Source of the DNA: Argyresthia goedartella
Lineage: Eukaryota; Arthropoda; Insecta; Lepidoptera; Argyresthiidae
Assembly (NCBI GenBank): GCA_949825045.1
Contig: OX463808.1
Coordinates: forward strand, 32,859,674 to 32,923,673
Direction: 5' to 3'
Length of the DNA stretch: 64,000 nucleotides
Shown piece after piece: positions 34,301 through 46,300 of the stretch (the stretch's first letter is position 1; the number at the start of each line of letters is the position of its first letter). Below the pieces are notes generated by a model that worked only from the letters and a program-made list of their open reading frames with translations, was not told the origin of the DNA and did not search any database. The translations under genes were made by a program, and so were the position numbers.

Positions 34301-37300
34301 CTTTAGTTTGTTGTCGATGTGGCTACTCCAGTTGAGCTTGCTGTCCAAGGTTATGCCCAGGTACTTCACCTCAGTTGCTAGCTGGAGTTCCGTTCCAAAG
34401 AGCTTAGGTAGGGTATACCTACCAAGAGCCCTATTGTTAGTGAACATGACCATTTCCGTTTTTGTTGGGTTAACCGCCAGGTCATATTCTAAACACCAGC
34501 GCTCCACGATGCAAAGAGCTGTTTGTTTAAGGTTGCATACTGTGCTCGCGAATTTACCTGTGATGAGGATTACCAAATCGTCGGCGTATCCTACGGTGTA
34601 GTATCCATTAGCGTTAAGCTTGGTAATCAGGTCGTTAATGACCAGATTCCACAGAAGCGGGGAGAGCACTCCTCCCTGCGGGCATCCCCGCACTACCTCC
34701 GCCGACAGGGACTCTCCAGCTAGACGCACGATACGTTTGTTAAGCATGTTTGTGACCCAGTTGTTTACAGCTGTTGACACCCCATGCCTTGTTAGAGATG
34801 CACTTATACTGCTATGCTGCGTCTTGTGAAAGGCACCTTCTATATCAATAAAAGTTCCAAGACAGATGCATTTGTTTTGAATCGCCTCTTCAATTGTGGA
34901 TACAACTGCATGGAGAGCCGATTCAGTAGACTTACCCAAACTATATGCATGCTGATTCTTGTGTAAGGGTATATGTTTTAACGCTCCATCTCTCAGGTGT
35001 CTCTCGCACAAACGTTCGAGAGTCTTAAGCAGGAACGAGGTGAGACTAATCGGCCTGAAAGATTTAGCGTTAGTGTAGTCGCTCCTTCCTGGCTTCGGTA
35101 TGAAAATTACGTTTACTACTCTCCACCTTTTGGGAACGTATCCGAATCTAAGACATGCTTTCATGATTCGGACCATTATATTGATGACGGGTTCCCCCCC
35201 CCCCACTGTAGATGTGCTGGGAAGATTCCATCTGGTCCTGCTGATTTAAAAGGTTTAAAGATATTAATGGCCCATCTCACCTTGTCAGCAGTGATAATAT
35301 TATTAGTTATGTCTAAGTGGTCGACAGCTTCATGGTGAACCTCTTCCGGCCACACAATCTCTTGAATAGTTCTACTTCCGGGAAAGTGAGTTTCCAACAA
35401 GAGACTGTGTGTTTCTGTGGTGGAAGAGGTATATGTTCCATCGGGTTTTTTAAGCGACCCTAGCCTGGAGTTGCCTTGTTGAGCTAGTATTTGCCTTACC
35501 CGATTTGCTTGATCAACGGTTTCAATGTCGCTGCAGAATTTCCTCCATGAGTTGCTGCTTTTGAACCGTAGTCGTTTCTTGTACTTGGATTTGGCATCTT
35601 TATAGTTGTCCCAATCCTCATCAGCACTGGTGTTCATCGCCCTGTTTAGCAGTCTTCTGATCTTAGCACGCATCCTATCTAGATCAGGACCCCACCAAGG
35701 CTGCCCCTTGATGCTGGTAGGCGCTGGTGTGCTAAGCGGGCAAGTTGAATGGTAGCAGTCTATTGAAGTATTTGTAAAATCTGTTACCTGTTGTTCGATT
35801 TGTTCGGGTCCCTCCGGATCTGGTAGAGTCTCAGCCCAAGCAAGTCTTTCACCTAGGATAGCTCTGTACCTGGTTCTGTCAGTCTTGCGTGGGTTTCTCT
35901 TAGGGACAGTTGGGGAGAACGCTGCGTTGATATCGAAGCGTATCCATCGATGATCAGAGCATGACGCCTCGTTGGACACATGCCAGCCCCCAACGTCGTC
36001 GGATATGTCCGCCGTTGCCAGGGTAATATCAACGATAGTTCTGCTCCGCTTGGTAACAAAAGTTGGTTCAGAACCTATGTTAAGCACATTGAGGTTTGTA
36101 GTAAATAGGTATTCAACAAGTGTCTTACCTCTGCTGTTCATATCTGGCATGCCCCACAGTGGGTGATGCGCGTTCGAGTCGGCCCCAACGATGAGCTGGA
36201 GGCCCGACTTCTCGCAGTGGTCCACCAGCCGGCACAGGTCGTGTGGAGGCGGGTTGTCCTCCGCAGGCATGTAGGCGGAGGCCACCACGAGTTCGCGGCA
36301 CCTAGCTGTGTCGGGCAGTTGCAGCCTTATGGCACACAGGTCCCTGGAACAGAACTCTGTTAATGGCTGTGCTGGGATGTTGTTAGTAGTTATGATGCAC
36401 GTTCTAGGGTTATCGTGATCAGTTGTACCGAAAAGCTTACCTCTCAAATTGGCGAGCCCTCGAATGCTACCGCGGTTGATCCACGGCTCCTGGATCAGAG
36501 CCACGGCAGTGCTGTTTGCCCCCAACCAGCGTCTTAACTGGGCCGTTGCAGTTTGGCTGTGTTGGAGGTTGTCTTGGAGGATTTTACAATCGCGGGAGAG
36601 GGACGCCATTTTTGGTCAACCCCTCCTCCACCTCCAAGACGAGTTCCTCCTCCAGCCGCATGGACAGCTCCTCGCCCTCAGAGGGCACCACTCTTGGTTC
36701 TGGCTCATCGCCTTCACCAAGCAGCATGGCCTCCCAGTGCGCGTGCTCGTCCTGCGGTTGAGCAGCAGAACTTTCCCCGACTGCATCGGGGCCTGTTTGC
36801 TGCCGCTCTGGAGTGGAACTCTGGGGCATTCCTCACGCAACTCTGAGGCCATTGCCTCATCGTACGACGCCGGTACCTCAATCAAGGCATGCTGTGTTAG
36901 CATAGAATAATCATAATCTCCATACCTTTTTGGAGCTCTTACAGTACCAGCAGGACGTCCTGACGGTCTCATGGTGACAGCTTCCCTATCAGAAGGTATT
37001 TCACTCGAAACCTGGCCAGATGACACCGTCTCGCTGCAGTTAACGGCGGCAGACTCGTCAGCAGACTGTGAGCCATTCTCACTTCCAGTACAATATTCCT
37101 CATCTTCATTTAGATCTCGGATTTCTCCTTCATCAAATATCCGAAGGTCTTCCTGCTGTGATCGTCGGTGAATGTCACAAGATATCTCGCCCCTCCCCAG
37201 CTGGGCTACTGCATTGGTCCACAGACGCCGGAGTGGATCAGCTGCAGTGGTTCATCAGCGCGCTTTCCTTGTCTCACGGGATAAGATGTGGCCGACATCT

Positions 37301-40300
37301 TCCCCTCAAGACATGGAGCGCAGTCTTTCAATTCTCCATCCTGAAAGGATATTGACCCTATTTCTTTACATTGTAATTTGCCGTTATTGGCTACAGTAAC
37401 AATTGAATCAAATTTCTTCACATTTCCCAGTAGGCTTCCATCGTTAACCATATGGCTGGTGGCTCCGCTATCAATGTAAAAATCCTGTGTATTTGATTGA
37501 GTCAAGAATGCAGACACCATATTTGTCTTTTCAATACTAGTTGCCGCTGCCGTTTTAGAATTCTTTTTGAATCGTTTCAACTTGAAGCATCTTGCTTTTG
37601 TATGTCCTTGTTTATGACAGTAGTCACACACTAAAGAATTAGTCTTGGTTATATAGGCTGTACTACTATCAACTATAGATTTTCTCGAATATTCTTGAAG
37701 CAGTCGACTTTTGACGAGTTCGCTTGATATGACGTTCGTAACAGATACTGTAGATAGATTGGACACAAGGGGATCATATTCTGCTGGCAAGTCACTAAGC
37801 AATATTTCGGCGACTTCGGCATCCTCAATCACCTTGCCAATATCATGCAATTGATGTACTAATGTCGATATCTTCTCGATGTAGTTGGACATGCAATTGA
37901 AATCTATGTATTGAATTTTGTGCTATCGTCGCAGAAGCAAAACTCGGCGATACAATCATTTATCTTCAAAAATATCAGAAAGGCTTTTCCAAGCGTCAGC
38001 GGCGGTTTTAGCGTTACGCACGTATTGAAATAAGCTAGTGTTAATAGAAAGGCAAATGCGCGCCAGAGCACGTTAATCACGCACGTGGTCATTGTCACGC
38101 CCTTCGACCGCATTCCACAGGTTTTCCAATATCATTAGATTTTTCATAGAAAACTTCCACGTGTGAAAGTTGGCGGCTCCTTCTAACCTCTCAATGTTGT
38201 TCACACTCACATGAGGCGCAGACGCAGTCGCGGGGGCTCCTGCCACGTGTTCCGTACGGGGGGCCTCACCCAACATCGGCGACGATGATGACGACCGCGG
38301 AGTGGACATTGTGATGTCTTGTGGAAATAAACTTCAGTAGCCCGATTCTCAGATGTATTCCACACAGTATATAAGCAAATCGCGAGGCACAACTGCACTG
38401 AGGACATAACCTATAAGATTAGTCAGTTTCGAGTGACAGGCAGTGGAATTGTGTGCCACGACCATACCAAAACACAGTTAAACTTTGTACGAACAGTTTA
38501 TTCATCAGAATAAATGTCTACAACAGTAAATGTCACTTGGTTAATTAAATACTTATAAAATACACGAAAATAGGGACAAAATATAATCGCCATTACGAGA
38601 GGCTTACAGGAAGTGAGTTTGGCCATAGACGACACACATCATAGTTTTTTAAAAAAAAAAATTAAGGCATATAGATACATGCGTTTTATTCAATAATAAA
38701 TAGGTACTTATATATATATATATATATATATATGTGCATATTAATAAAACATAATGACATTCATTTGACCTCTATGACATATTCATAAGATGTATGAAAA
38801 AATGCTTTTCCTGCCGCTAGGTAAGACACCTACTAAAAAAAACAATGTGAAACGTCAATCTATTCCCTGTAAAGTCTAATATCTATGAGTGACCTCTCGT
38901 GATTGTAGGTTATATTGTTATGTTTAGCGTTTTGTATTGATATTTTATCGTTTCGTTTTTATTCGTTACGACAAGAACGGCTAATTTTGAAAAAGCAGAT
39001 TCGTGAAATTTAGCCCAAGTTACCAAAATTATGATTTTGTCGAAGTTCATATCAAATTCCAGCAACCACAACATTGCTGAATTCAGAGGAGCCAAAGCCC
39101 TCATGTAGGTAAGATACTGATGCTGAGATCCTGGAGTCAAATTGTTCTGATTGTCCAACTACTGCAGGTGGGAATTTTTATCAACTGCAAAATTGTATAT
39201 TTATTGCCGTGAGAAAACGATTGAAGTTTTCTTACTAATTTATAGCGCGTTTGCCCATTTTCCCCTTATAGGTTTTTAATTTTAATACCATGGCATAAGG
39301 TTCAAAATCGCGATGCCTCAAAACAACCTGGGGGTTTGAGAATTAAGCATGTTGTAGAACTTAACTTGTTTGTTGTGGTAATAGGTATGCAATTTTGTAA
39401 ATTATTGTAAAAATATTTTCTTGCAACATTAATAATACCTATATATATTTTTAAGGTGGCTGCAACCACTCCCTGCTACTTTTATTTTGGCTTAAAAAGC
39501 GGACCTGTGATCACATGTATCACGATATACCCGCGGTATATCGATCCGTAGCGGTACAGACCAGAGATTTATTGGGCCAGAACCCAGACTGCCTATATCA
39601 GCAGCTTAAGAACAAGGAGATTTGGGGAAGGAAGTAGGCTGAATCAAGAGTAACCGATGCTCAAACACTAGGAATAGGGTGAAATAGTCTCAAAGAGGAC
39701 CGATTATCTATCTATCTACCCGACTGCCACTTTTTTTATGACGTCAGGTTTACTTTTGGCGGGTAAAAGTTTAGCTTAGTTTTTTTAAATAGACGCAGTA
39801 AATAAACCCCAATAATATTTAAATTAGTTTCTTAAAATGGTCAACGAGTCAACCAAAGAATGTCAAGTATATGATGATAATTACTGACAGGCAATATGTA
39901 CAAACGAAACTATTGTATGTTTAAACTGCCGCAACCGACAACAGAAAAGTACGGATTAAAGGTAATGCACCAAAATATGCAAGGCTTTTCTGGCAAGCAA
40001 CTAGAATTAGAATTGTTTTTAGAAAGCAAAAGAATAGATATACTTTGTATGACAGAACACTGGCTGCAAGAGTGTGCAATGCAGTTCAGTATACCAAATT
40101 ATAAAGTCATCAGCTGTTTCAATAGAAAGACTAAAACTAGAGGTGGTTCCTTAATTTTAGTAAAAGATGGTTTTAAGTGTAAAGAACGAAAGGATATTGT
40201 TAGTCTTTCTGGTGAAATAAATGCTCTCGTGTGTTGAGATGGAAAAATACACAATTGTTAGTATGTACAGGCGGGGCAAAGGAGACTTTGAAGTCTTTGA

Positions 40301-43300
40301 GACAGTGATGGAACAAGTACTTCAACTTGCATCCAGAAACAAGTCCAAACGCATCATAGTTTATGGCGACTTTAACGTAGATTTACTAGACACCGCAAAC
40401 CGCTCTATTCGCACTAGGATACTAGCAGAATTTAAGTGTTACAATATGTACAATGTCTTTCTGGAGGCTACACGAATAACAGCTACCTCCGCTACTTATC
40501 TAGACAACGTATTCGGTGAATGTAATATTTACGATAAACAAATAGTTACGGCATTAAGTTCAGACCACATTGGTCAGATTGTAGTATTTGAAGAAAGTAA
40601 TGCTATAAAGCCCGTTAAAGTATTGTGTAGAACAGTGACTTGGAAGAAAATAGAAAATTTTCGTAGTGGACTGGTGTCAAGTCTACTGTTAACACCTTAC
40701 TGTGAAGATCCGAACATATTATAGTCCAGTTTCTTCGAATCTGTATCTGCGGAATTTGTAAAGGTTTTCAATCTGACTAAAGTGAGAACGGACAACAAAT
40801 TAAAATTCTCTCAATGAGCAACAGAGGATTTAAGACAGAGCAGGTCCAGACTATATTAATTGTATGAGCAAAAATCCTATGATCACAGTCCTGAGTTTAA
40901 CATCTTTGCCAAAAATTATTCTAAAAATTTCAGGAAAGACTGCCACAAAGCCAAGTGCCTATATCTAAACAATCAAATCAAAGCTTCTGGCGACAAAATT
41001 AAAATTACATGTTTGTACCCTAGTCATGGTTGTTTATCTATCTAAGTATAATATTTATCTATATAAGTATGTGTATCGTTGTCTAGTACCCAAGATACAG
41101 GGAATCCTAGTTTGGGGATAGATCAATATGTGTAAATAGTGTCCAACGTATTATTATTATTATTATTACACTATCAAAAAAGAGACAGGCAAGGTTAGGT
41201 CTAGTGAATCTTGTTTTAATTTAAAAGTTAATGTCAAATTACTATCACCAAACAAGGACGTTGCTAACGCATTTGAAAAGTTCTTTAGTACCATATCCAT
41301 AATAACAACAGAAGCACTACCATCATCTTCTGAAAAGTCTTTAGATTACTTGGTTGAAAATGTGGCCCAAAACAAGGATGGCTTTAACTTCAAACCAATA
41401 GGCTCTATAACTATAGTTAATCCACTTAAACTTCTTAACATGAAAAAGAATGAAGATTTATGGGGCATGTCGGTTAACATGGTTAAATCAATAATCAATG
41501 TGATTGCGCCATACATCGCAATCACATTCAATAGTTGTATAGCAAACGGTGTTTTTACTGACCTCATGAAAATAAGCAGATTAATACCACTTTTCAGATC
41601 CGGTAATAAGGAAGACCCTGCTAACTTCAGACCTGTATCTGTTTTGCCAGTGTTGAGCAAGGTGTTTGAAAAGGTCATATTGAGTCACCTACTCTCTCAC
41701 TTCAATGCATCTGGGCTTCTCCACAAAAAACAGTTCGGATTCACTAAAGGCAGATCAACAACAGATGTTTATAGTGCGTGGGAAGTATCACAGGATGCGG
41801 TTGGTATTTTCTGTGATCTTTCCAAGGCCTTTAACTGTGTGGACCATCAAACTCTTTTGCTCAAACTAAAACACTATGGAATCAAAGGTAATCAGTTCAA
41901 ATTAATGGAATCTTATTTTATTGAAAGAGTACTAAAAGTAGATATAAACAGATTTAAGTCCACTGGAACCCATATGAATATTGGTGTCCCCTAGGGTTCT
42001 ATCTTAGGTCCGTTCCTTTTCTTATTATACGTGAATGAACTGCTGTATATGGTGGAAAAAATGACTCAGATTGTTCTATTTGCTGATGACACATCTAATA
42101 TTTACAAGGTGAAAAGACAAGAAGAAATTCTAGACGACGCAAATAGTACACTCTCTCATGCGTTAAGTTGGTTCAATGTAAAAAACCTGTTATTAAACTC
42201 AAAGAAGACTAAATGTATAAAATTTTGTTTGCCTAATGTTTGACAGTTTGAAACCAGTGTAAGAATAGGTGAAAGATTGGACCTCGTTCAGGACACAATC
42301 TTTCTAGGAATTACAATAGATTCGAAACTTCAATCATAACGTTCCTTACATAACTAATCTCGCACAAAGACTTAGCTCAGCCGCTTTTGCGGTAAGACAA
42401 ATCAGATATCTTACACATGTTGAAACTGCCAGATTGGTTTACTTTAGTTATTTTCACAGTTTTATGTCTTATGGAATACTGCTCTCAGATATAAATACTA
42501 TATTTGTTTTACAAAAAAGGGCGATCAGGACGGTAAATCAATTTGATGCTAGAGAATCATTAAGAGAAAAATTCAAAGAAATTAAGATACCTGTCAATAT
42601 ACGGGTGGCCCGGGAAATCGTGGATCAAACGAAATCAGGAGTTTCATTATGAACATAAAATTCCTCTACGGTATGGCCTTTATCAGAAACCATATAAAGT
42701 TATGGCGATTTTGAGTTTTTTTTTAAAAAAGGTCTCTTTAGGTAACTTAATGAAAAAAAGTTACTTAATTTGATAGTTTTTTTGTGTGTTTTTCGTGGCT
42801 AGGATAAAAATAAATTCAAATGGAGTTTTTTTTACAACTTTAGGTGCATAAACTTGTAAGTAATGTCTTCATAACGAAAAAAAAAACCTTCACGAAAAAT
42901 CTATTCATACTTTGAAGTCGCACTGTTAAAAAAAAATGTACTACTAAAAGTTTACCTTTTACTAAAAAAATATGCCTGTTTAATCTACTTTCTAACGAGG
43001 TACAACACATGGTCATTAGCAGTTAAGTTATTTTACAAAATAGGTTTTTAGGTGCAAAGGTACTAAGAGTAAAATGCACATCCAACGAAAAATCACCATT
43101 GTACAATTCTAAATTTTCTTACTACAATTCTAAACCTACTTAAAGTGCTTGATAGTAATAAACTATGTTATGTATTGAAATTATGTCCTTCTTACACTTG
43201 CCACGGGAGTGAAAAAGAACAAAAGCTTCACATACGATAGACAAACTTGTTAGGGCGCCTCTCTACCTGACCCTAAAATGCCGGGCTGTCTTTGTGTTTA

Positions 43301-46300
43301 CCAATGACATCCCGAATACTTACCTAGTAAATAAAGAAAAGACTAAACTTTAAATTTCAAGTTTTATTTTTATTTTAAAACCTATTTTACATAAATTTCT
43401 CGAAATGTCTCCCTCTAGCTACTATGCACATACGACATCTCCTCAGGAAATTGTTTATTAACCTACTAAAAGCACCACCATTACGTTTTATTTGCGCAAT
43501 TGCTTCCGCGATTCTAATTCTCAGCTCCCGTTCAGTTCCAATTTCTTTTTCATACACCACCTCCTTTAAATGGCCCCACAAAAAGAAATCGATCGGATTT
43601 AAATCGGGAGATCTTGGAGGCCATTCAATTGTTCCACGCCGACCAATCCAACGCCCTGGATACTCTTCGTTCAGATGGGCTCGCACATCTCGAGCATAAT
43701 GGGCTGGAGCTCCGTCATGTTGCAGCCACATGTTTTCCATGACACCCTCTGGCACTTCGGCTTGCCGCAATAGTTCAAGAAGATCATTTTGCAGGAAATT
43801 AAGGTATCGTTCGCCGTTTAATCTAGGCGGCAGTTCATGTGTTATTAATTGTCCTCTGATGATTCCGGCCCACATATTAATGGAGAACTGGTGTTGAAAA
43901 CGGTCATTTCTAACAATATGCGGATTAATTCTGGAGTAATAGTGCAGGTTATGAATATTAAATACCCCAATTCGTCTAAAACTGGACTCATCAGACCACA
44001 TAATTTTTCTAAAAAACTCGGGATCTTCACGGTTACGCTGCAGCATCTCTCGGCAAATTTGCACCCTTTTTTCAAAATCTCCCGGGATTAAATCTTGAAC
44101 ACGCTTTATGTGATATGGCGCAATTTATTTTTCTTTAATATTCGTTGCACTCTTGACCTAGGTATGCCTATTGCTCGAGATATGCGCCGCTGGCTAGTCG
44201 ATCTGTCTCTTTGAATTTCAGCAAGAACTTGATTTCGTTCTCGAACGTTTTCAACAACTTGTTGCCCGCGACACCGTGTTGACCGGGCAAGCGTCCGTTC
44301 GTGTATGAATTGTGTACCCGGATAAATACTCGGTAGTCAGGAAAGCGATCTCGATTCGGGTAACGTTCACGATATGCTCTAGCGGCGGCCCGAGCGCTTC
44401 CATCGCAGAAACCGTAGAGGTAATGCATTTCTGCATACTCTCTCTGACTGTATTCAACCCTTGCTGCAGCAGCCATCCTAATTTCACTACACAATCACGA
44501 AGTCTGTTGAGCAGGCGTGGGTCACAGTTAGTTAGGCAAGAAATCACAAAGTCCATAAAGCAGGCGTAGGTCACAGTTAGGCAGAAATCACAAGTCCGTT
44601 AATCAGGCGTAGGTCACAGTTAGGCAAGAAATCAGAAAGTCCGTAGAGCAGGCGTAGGTCACAAAATAAGGTAAGACGCGTCCAATTTAATGTGCAAATA
44701 GTGAGTCACTAAAGAAAGAAATGGGAAGCTAGTAAGATAGGGACGCGGGGCGGGGGGCCGCCGTGGCGATGGGTAAACAAGCCATGTCAGGTAGAGAGGT
44801 GCCTAAACCAGTTTATCCATTGCTTGTGATTCTTTTGTCCTTTTTTCACTTACTGCAAAAGAGAGAAAGATAAAATCTATGGGCTTTGTACGAGCAAAAA
44901 TTGATTTTTCGTTCAATGTAAATTTTACTATAAGGCAGACTTTGCACCTAAAAATAACTTTTGCAAAATAACTAAGCTTCTAATGGCCATGTGTTGTACC
45001 TCGTTAGAAATAAGATTAAACAGGCATATTTTTTTAGTAAAAGGTAAACTTTTAGTAGTTCATTTTTTTTTTACAGTGCGACTTCAATGTATGAATAGAT
45101 TTTTCGTGAAGGTTTTTTTTTTTCGTTATGAAGCCATTACTTACAAGTTTATGCACCTACAGTTGTAAAAAAAACTCCATTTGAATTTATTTTTATCCAA
45201 GTCACGAAAGACACACAAAAAAACTATCAAATTAAGTAACTTTTTTTTTTTTTCATTAAGTTACCTAAAGAGACCTTTTTTTTAAAAAACTCAAAATCGC
45301 CATAACTTTATATGGTGTCTGATAAAGGCCATACCGTAGAGGAATTTTATGTTCTTAATGAACCCCTCTACCTCCTGGTTTCGTTTGATCCACGATTTCC
45401 CGGGCCACCCTATCCGAGAATATCCTGCATGTAAGAAAAAACGTAGCTTTATTTAAAACTGTAGGTGATAGCCATACAATTAACACTAGGAATATAAATA
45501 GCACTTACATTATTTAGACCAAGTAAAGTAGGCTCATCATTCATGGGGCACTATATTCGCTTCTACAATAAAATACCACAGGCATAATTGATCCTTCGTG
45601 AAAAAAGGCTCAAAAACTATGTTAAAAATGAGCTGATAAGAAAGTCCTATTATAGTGTTAACTTGTACGCTCGCAGAAGCACAAAATAGTGCTCGAAATG
45701 ATTTTACTGCTAACTCGCAGAAGCACAAAATAGTGCTTGGAACAACATGGTCCGTTTTTAGATCCGAGGACCATGAATTTAGACTTGGAGGAATTTAGAA
45801 CAAGTGAGTTTTTGGTAGCCCATGCCGATACTGCATCTAAGTCCTCATTCATTTTGTTTACGGCTACCTCCACGCTCTCATTTTAAGCTGAGATGTAGAG
45901 TTGTAAGTCGTCAGCATATAAATAACATTTACAGTGAGACAACCCAAGGACGATGTCGGCGCTGTATATAATGAAAAGAAGAGGGCCTAAGATAGATCCC
46001 TGTGGTACACCTCTGTCTACTGAGCTTAACTTAACCTACTGGACGATACGACTACTACGACGACTTTCTGATGACGCAACGTGAGGTAACTATCAAATCA
46101 TCTAAGTGCGCCTATGTCGAAGCCATAGTAAGAGAGTTTGGACAACATAAGGGAGGTATTGATAGAGTCCAACGCACGGGAAAAATCTAAAAGGGTAAGG
46201 TTAGTGCCAGATTGGAAGCGTGGGAGAATCTTTTACTCCCCGACATATTTTGCGACCTGATTATTATATACGACTTTCTCCAGAACTTTCGATAGGTAGG

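Larger units (their letters stand above)
32901..36826 (-). mobile_element. LOA-like LINE with RNase H, inserted in copia
   Basis: Bounded by a 14-bp target duplication CATTCCTCACGCAA (32887-32900 and 36827-36840) that lies within copia coding sequence. On the minus strand: end of ORF1, endonuclease, RT, RNase H and a short 3' UTR. It is 5'-truncated within ORF1. The RT style ([26 protein letters not shown]) plus C-terminal RNase H suggests the LOA/I group. Confidence 0.85.
30970..38695 (-). mobile_element. Copia-type LTR retrotransposon, internally deleted, with a LINE inside
   Basis: Flanked by a 5-bp duplication ATAAA (30965-30969 and 38696-38700). Two near-identical LTRs (30970-31251 and 38412-38695) enclose minus-strand gag, protease, part of integrase, RT and RNase H. 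On the minus strand the 5' LTR is followed directly by GGTTATGTCCTCAG, the copia-type primer site matching an internal part of initiator tRNA-Met. Removing the LINE (32901-36826 plus one 14-bp duplication) leaves about 3.8 kb, short for copia, because most of the integrase core is missing. Confidence 0.9.
30870..39722 (+). repeat. Repeat X, left copy, split by copia
   Basis: Two parts, 30870-30969 and 38701-39722 (about 1.1 kb in total), align in inverted orientation with 55030-54924 and 53612-52550. The copia element lies exactly between the parts. The minus strand of the second part holds an open frame of 82 codons (39158-38910) whose partner is at 53219-53518. The two translated copies differ mainly by replacements and one small indel, so I do not call a gene. 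Terminal repeats were not found. Confidence 0.75.
42602..45410 (-). mobile_element. DD41D Tc1/mariner-type transposon with very long inverted repeats
   Basis: Flanked by TA (42600-42601 and 45411-45412). Ends are GGGTGGCCCGGGAAATCG and its inverse. Inverted similarity is strong over about 460 bp (42602-43060 with 44940-45410) and continues more weakly inward to about 43273 and 44788, where both sides have CTCTCTACCTGAC. The transposase lies between, on the minus strand. Either one element with TIRs of about 650 bp, or a DD41D element (43250-44810, ends GGCRCCTCTCTACCTGAC) at the centre of an older palindromic element. Confidence 0.85.
39896..45665 (+). mobile_element. CR1/Jockey-group LINE, split by a DD41D transposon
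   Basis: Plus-strand ORF2 remains run from 39896 to 42601 and resume at 45413-45665: IPVNI ends before the transposon, and [14 protein letters not shown] follows after it in the same frame once the transposon and one TA are disregarded. Endonuclease, RT and C-terminus are in order. A short CR1-like 3' end is also inserted at about 41010-41164. Confidence 0.85.

Noticed and set aside
36416..36910. Plus-strand open frames opposite the LINE endonuclease
   Set aside because: They mirror the GC-rich minus-strand ORF1 and endonuclease frames and have no motifs.
38910..39158. A conserved small protein gene in repeat X (partner 53219-53518)
   Set aside because: The differences between the two copies are mostly amino-acid replacements plus an indel; no sign of protein constraint.
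44497..44665. CRISPR-like array (regular units of about 47 bp)
   Set aside because: Units are direct tandem copies without unique spacers, within a eukaryotic transposon.
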